From: Ruminiclostridium sp.
Lineage (GTDB): Bacteria > Bacillota_A > Clostridia > Oscillospirales > Ruminococcaceae
Assembly (NCBI GenBank): GCA_017550775.1
Contig: JAFZOA010000029.1
Location: 1 to 22,044, forward strand
Length of the DNA: 22,044 bases
Direction: 5' to 3'
Numbering within the stretch: position 1 is the first letter of the stretch; each line of letters opens with the position of its first letter. Below, in pieces: positions 21,147-22,044 of the stretch. A program made the translations under genes and the position numbers. A model generated the notes under the pieces. It was not told the origin of the DNA and ran no database searches. It saw only the letters and a program-made list of their open reading frames with translations.

Positions 21147-22044
21147 ATGGACAATATAAACAAGGCAGAAGCTATATCCATTATTTCTAAAGCCGCAAAG
21201 ATATATAAAAGGGATTTTTGTGACCGAAATCTTTTGATAGTTTTTGGAGCTCCTGCCAACCCGAACTTCATTATTGCAAAAGCTTCTTCAAGCAATTTTT
21301 TACATTTAACAGGACTGAAGCTGAACAATAATATCAAAGATAATACGCCGGATAGATTTTTGGCAAAAGTTCTTGCCAAAAAACTTGAAGAAAAAGATTT
21401 TGATTTTAAGGATAGAACCACTGAGTACAAGTTATCCGTACTTATACAAACATTGACGCTACCACAGAACGCCAAAATGTTTGGAGATTATAATTGGGGA
21501 CATATAAATCTAAAAACTGATAAATTAGCAGGAAGCGTGTCTTCTTTTTTAGGATTTATAAAGCAAGGCGACGTTTACTATCCAAACACTGTAATTGCCG
21601 GAGACATCAGAGATGACTCAATGGATAAAAAGACGCACAAGGTACTTGCAATAATCAGCAAACACATTAAAGACAAAGAATACAGCAAAGTGGAAGCAAT
21701 CGGCAAGGGCGTGGATCTTGAAAGACTTCTTGCTAAAATCGCAGATAAAGTAAGCATTCACGAAAGCTTGCTTCGGACAGAATTTGTTATTCCGAATTAT
21801 ACAGAAACAACGTTAAGTCCCTTGCATTCCAACGAAAAATGCAAAGAGTACGCAGAAAAGTTCAGAAGTGAAATGGAAGAGGTAAATGAGGTATTCCTGA
21901 AAAATCCCAATATTAAATTTAGATTTTACAGGGAAAAGAAAGCACTTTTTCAGCAGTATTTGCCTGATCACAAGAAAAAGAACATTGACAATGACCTAAA
22001 TCGTGATCTGATACGTTATATACCATACCTGCAAATTCCCGATG
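21147..22044 (+). CDS. PBECR4-like nuclease-domain protein, 3' end outside window
   Basis: The frame starts at ATG 21147, 6-8 nt after TTGGAGGA, and stays open to the window end (299 codons seen). The N-terminal ~165 residues show the pattern I associate with the PBECR4 domain (phage Barnase-EndoU-ColicinE5/D-RelE-like nuclease): helix AEAISIISKAAKIYKRDF, then NLLIVFG, then SNFLHLTGLK (49-58), and GSVSSFLGFIK followed by VYYPNTVIAGDIRDDS and KVLAIISKHIKD. The rest (about 190-299) is helical and charged with no motif I know. PBECR domains are predicted RNases in mobile-element toxins and phage polyvalent proteins. Placement behind a repeat RNA and its terminator fits a toxin under RNA control. 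Family assignment is by eye; activity is inferred. Confidence 0.7.
   Translation, partial: MDNINKAEAISIISKAAKIYKRDFCDRNLLIVFGAPANPNFIIAKASSSNFLHLTGLKLNNNIKDNTPDRFLAKVLAKKLEEKDFDFKDRTTEYKLSVLIQTLTLPQNAKMFGDYNWGHINLKTDKLAGSVSSFLGFIKQGDVYYPNTVIAGDIRDDSMDKKTHKVLAIISKHIKDKEYSKVEAIGKGVDLERLLAKIADKVSIHESLLRTEFVIPNYTETTLSPLHSNEKCKEYAEKFRSEMEEVNEVFLKNPNIKFRFYREKKALFQQYLPDHKKKNIDNDLNRDLIRYIPYLQIPD

Larger units (their letters stand above)
11503..22044. mobile_element. Integrative element at tRNA-Ser, left part (continues past the window)
   Basis: The stretch begins at a tRNA-Ser 3' fragment, carries an integrase near its end, an excisionase-like gene, a ParA homologue, a toxin-antitoxin pair and many small unknown genes, and is clearly more AT-rich than the genes left of it. 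No relaxase, type IV secretion, phage structural or replication gene is visible in this part, so whether it is conjugative, mobilizable or phage-derived cannot be decided. Confidence 0.75.

Overview
The window reads as a genome segment from a Gram-positive gut Firmicute of the Ruminococcus/Oscillospiraceae type. This is inferred from the strong AGGAGG ribosome-binding sites, sigma-A promoters, threonine-rich linkers on exported proteins, an LRR surface protein ending in a typical Ruminococcus-like 'L(K)QNLPDCSI' tail, and moderately high GC in the core genes. No species can be named from the sequence alone.

Bases 1 to about 11500 are ordinary chromosome with GC-rich third positions: the end of a leucine-rich-repeat protein, leuA (+), a PutP-type sodium/solute symporter and a GH13 alpha-glucosidase (both -), a 344-bp nested palindromic repeat of MITE type, pheT-pheS (-, with a plain promoter and no T-box), and a PdaA-like polysaccharide deacetylase lipoprotein (+). 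From 11129 to 11503 there is a cluster of degenerate repeats, duplicated terminator hairpins and fragments resembling tRNA-Ser 3' ends.

At about 11503 an AT-richer integrative element starts and runs off the right end. Its left junction is the last 28 nt of a tRNA-Ser gene (T-arm, acceptor strand, CCA) on the - strand, followed by a tyrosine integrase reading inward. Next come an orphan ParA ATPase, small membrane proteins, a tandemly duplicated Lar-like zinc-ribbon protein, an excisionase-like HTH protein, a RelB/YafQ-type toxin-antitoxin pair with a clear promoter-operator, and several unrecognised proteins. A conserved near-palindrome, GTGCTA-N4-TAGCAC, occurs five times in the element, mostly just upstream of genes or promoters.

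The most unusual part is 19230-22044. It has three strong promoters (TTGACA-17-TATAAT), each driving a structured RNA that ends in an intrinsic terminator. RNA 1 (about 340 nt) carries three related hairpins and then three exact 40-nt-period repeats, with compensatory base changes, and no gene follows it on the same strand. RNAs 2 and 3 are paralogous leaders of about 200 nt. Each has the same 5' hairpins, two repeats of exactly 53 nt and a terminator with a conserved loop, followed by a protein gene: a coiled-coil protein after RNA 2, and a PBECR4-nuclease-like protein, cut by the window end, after RNA 3. Promoter, short tandem repeats, terminator and effector gene is the layout of type III (RNA antitoxin) toxin-antitoxin loci, but the proteins do not look like ToxN, CptN or TenpN. 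This is my candidate for an undescribed system; function is inference.
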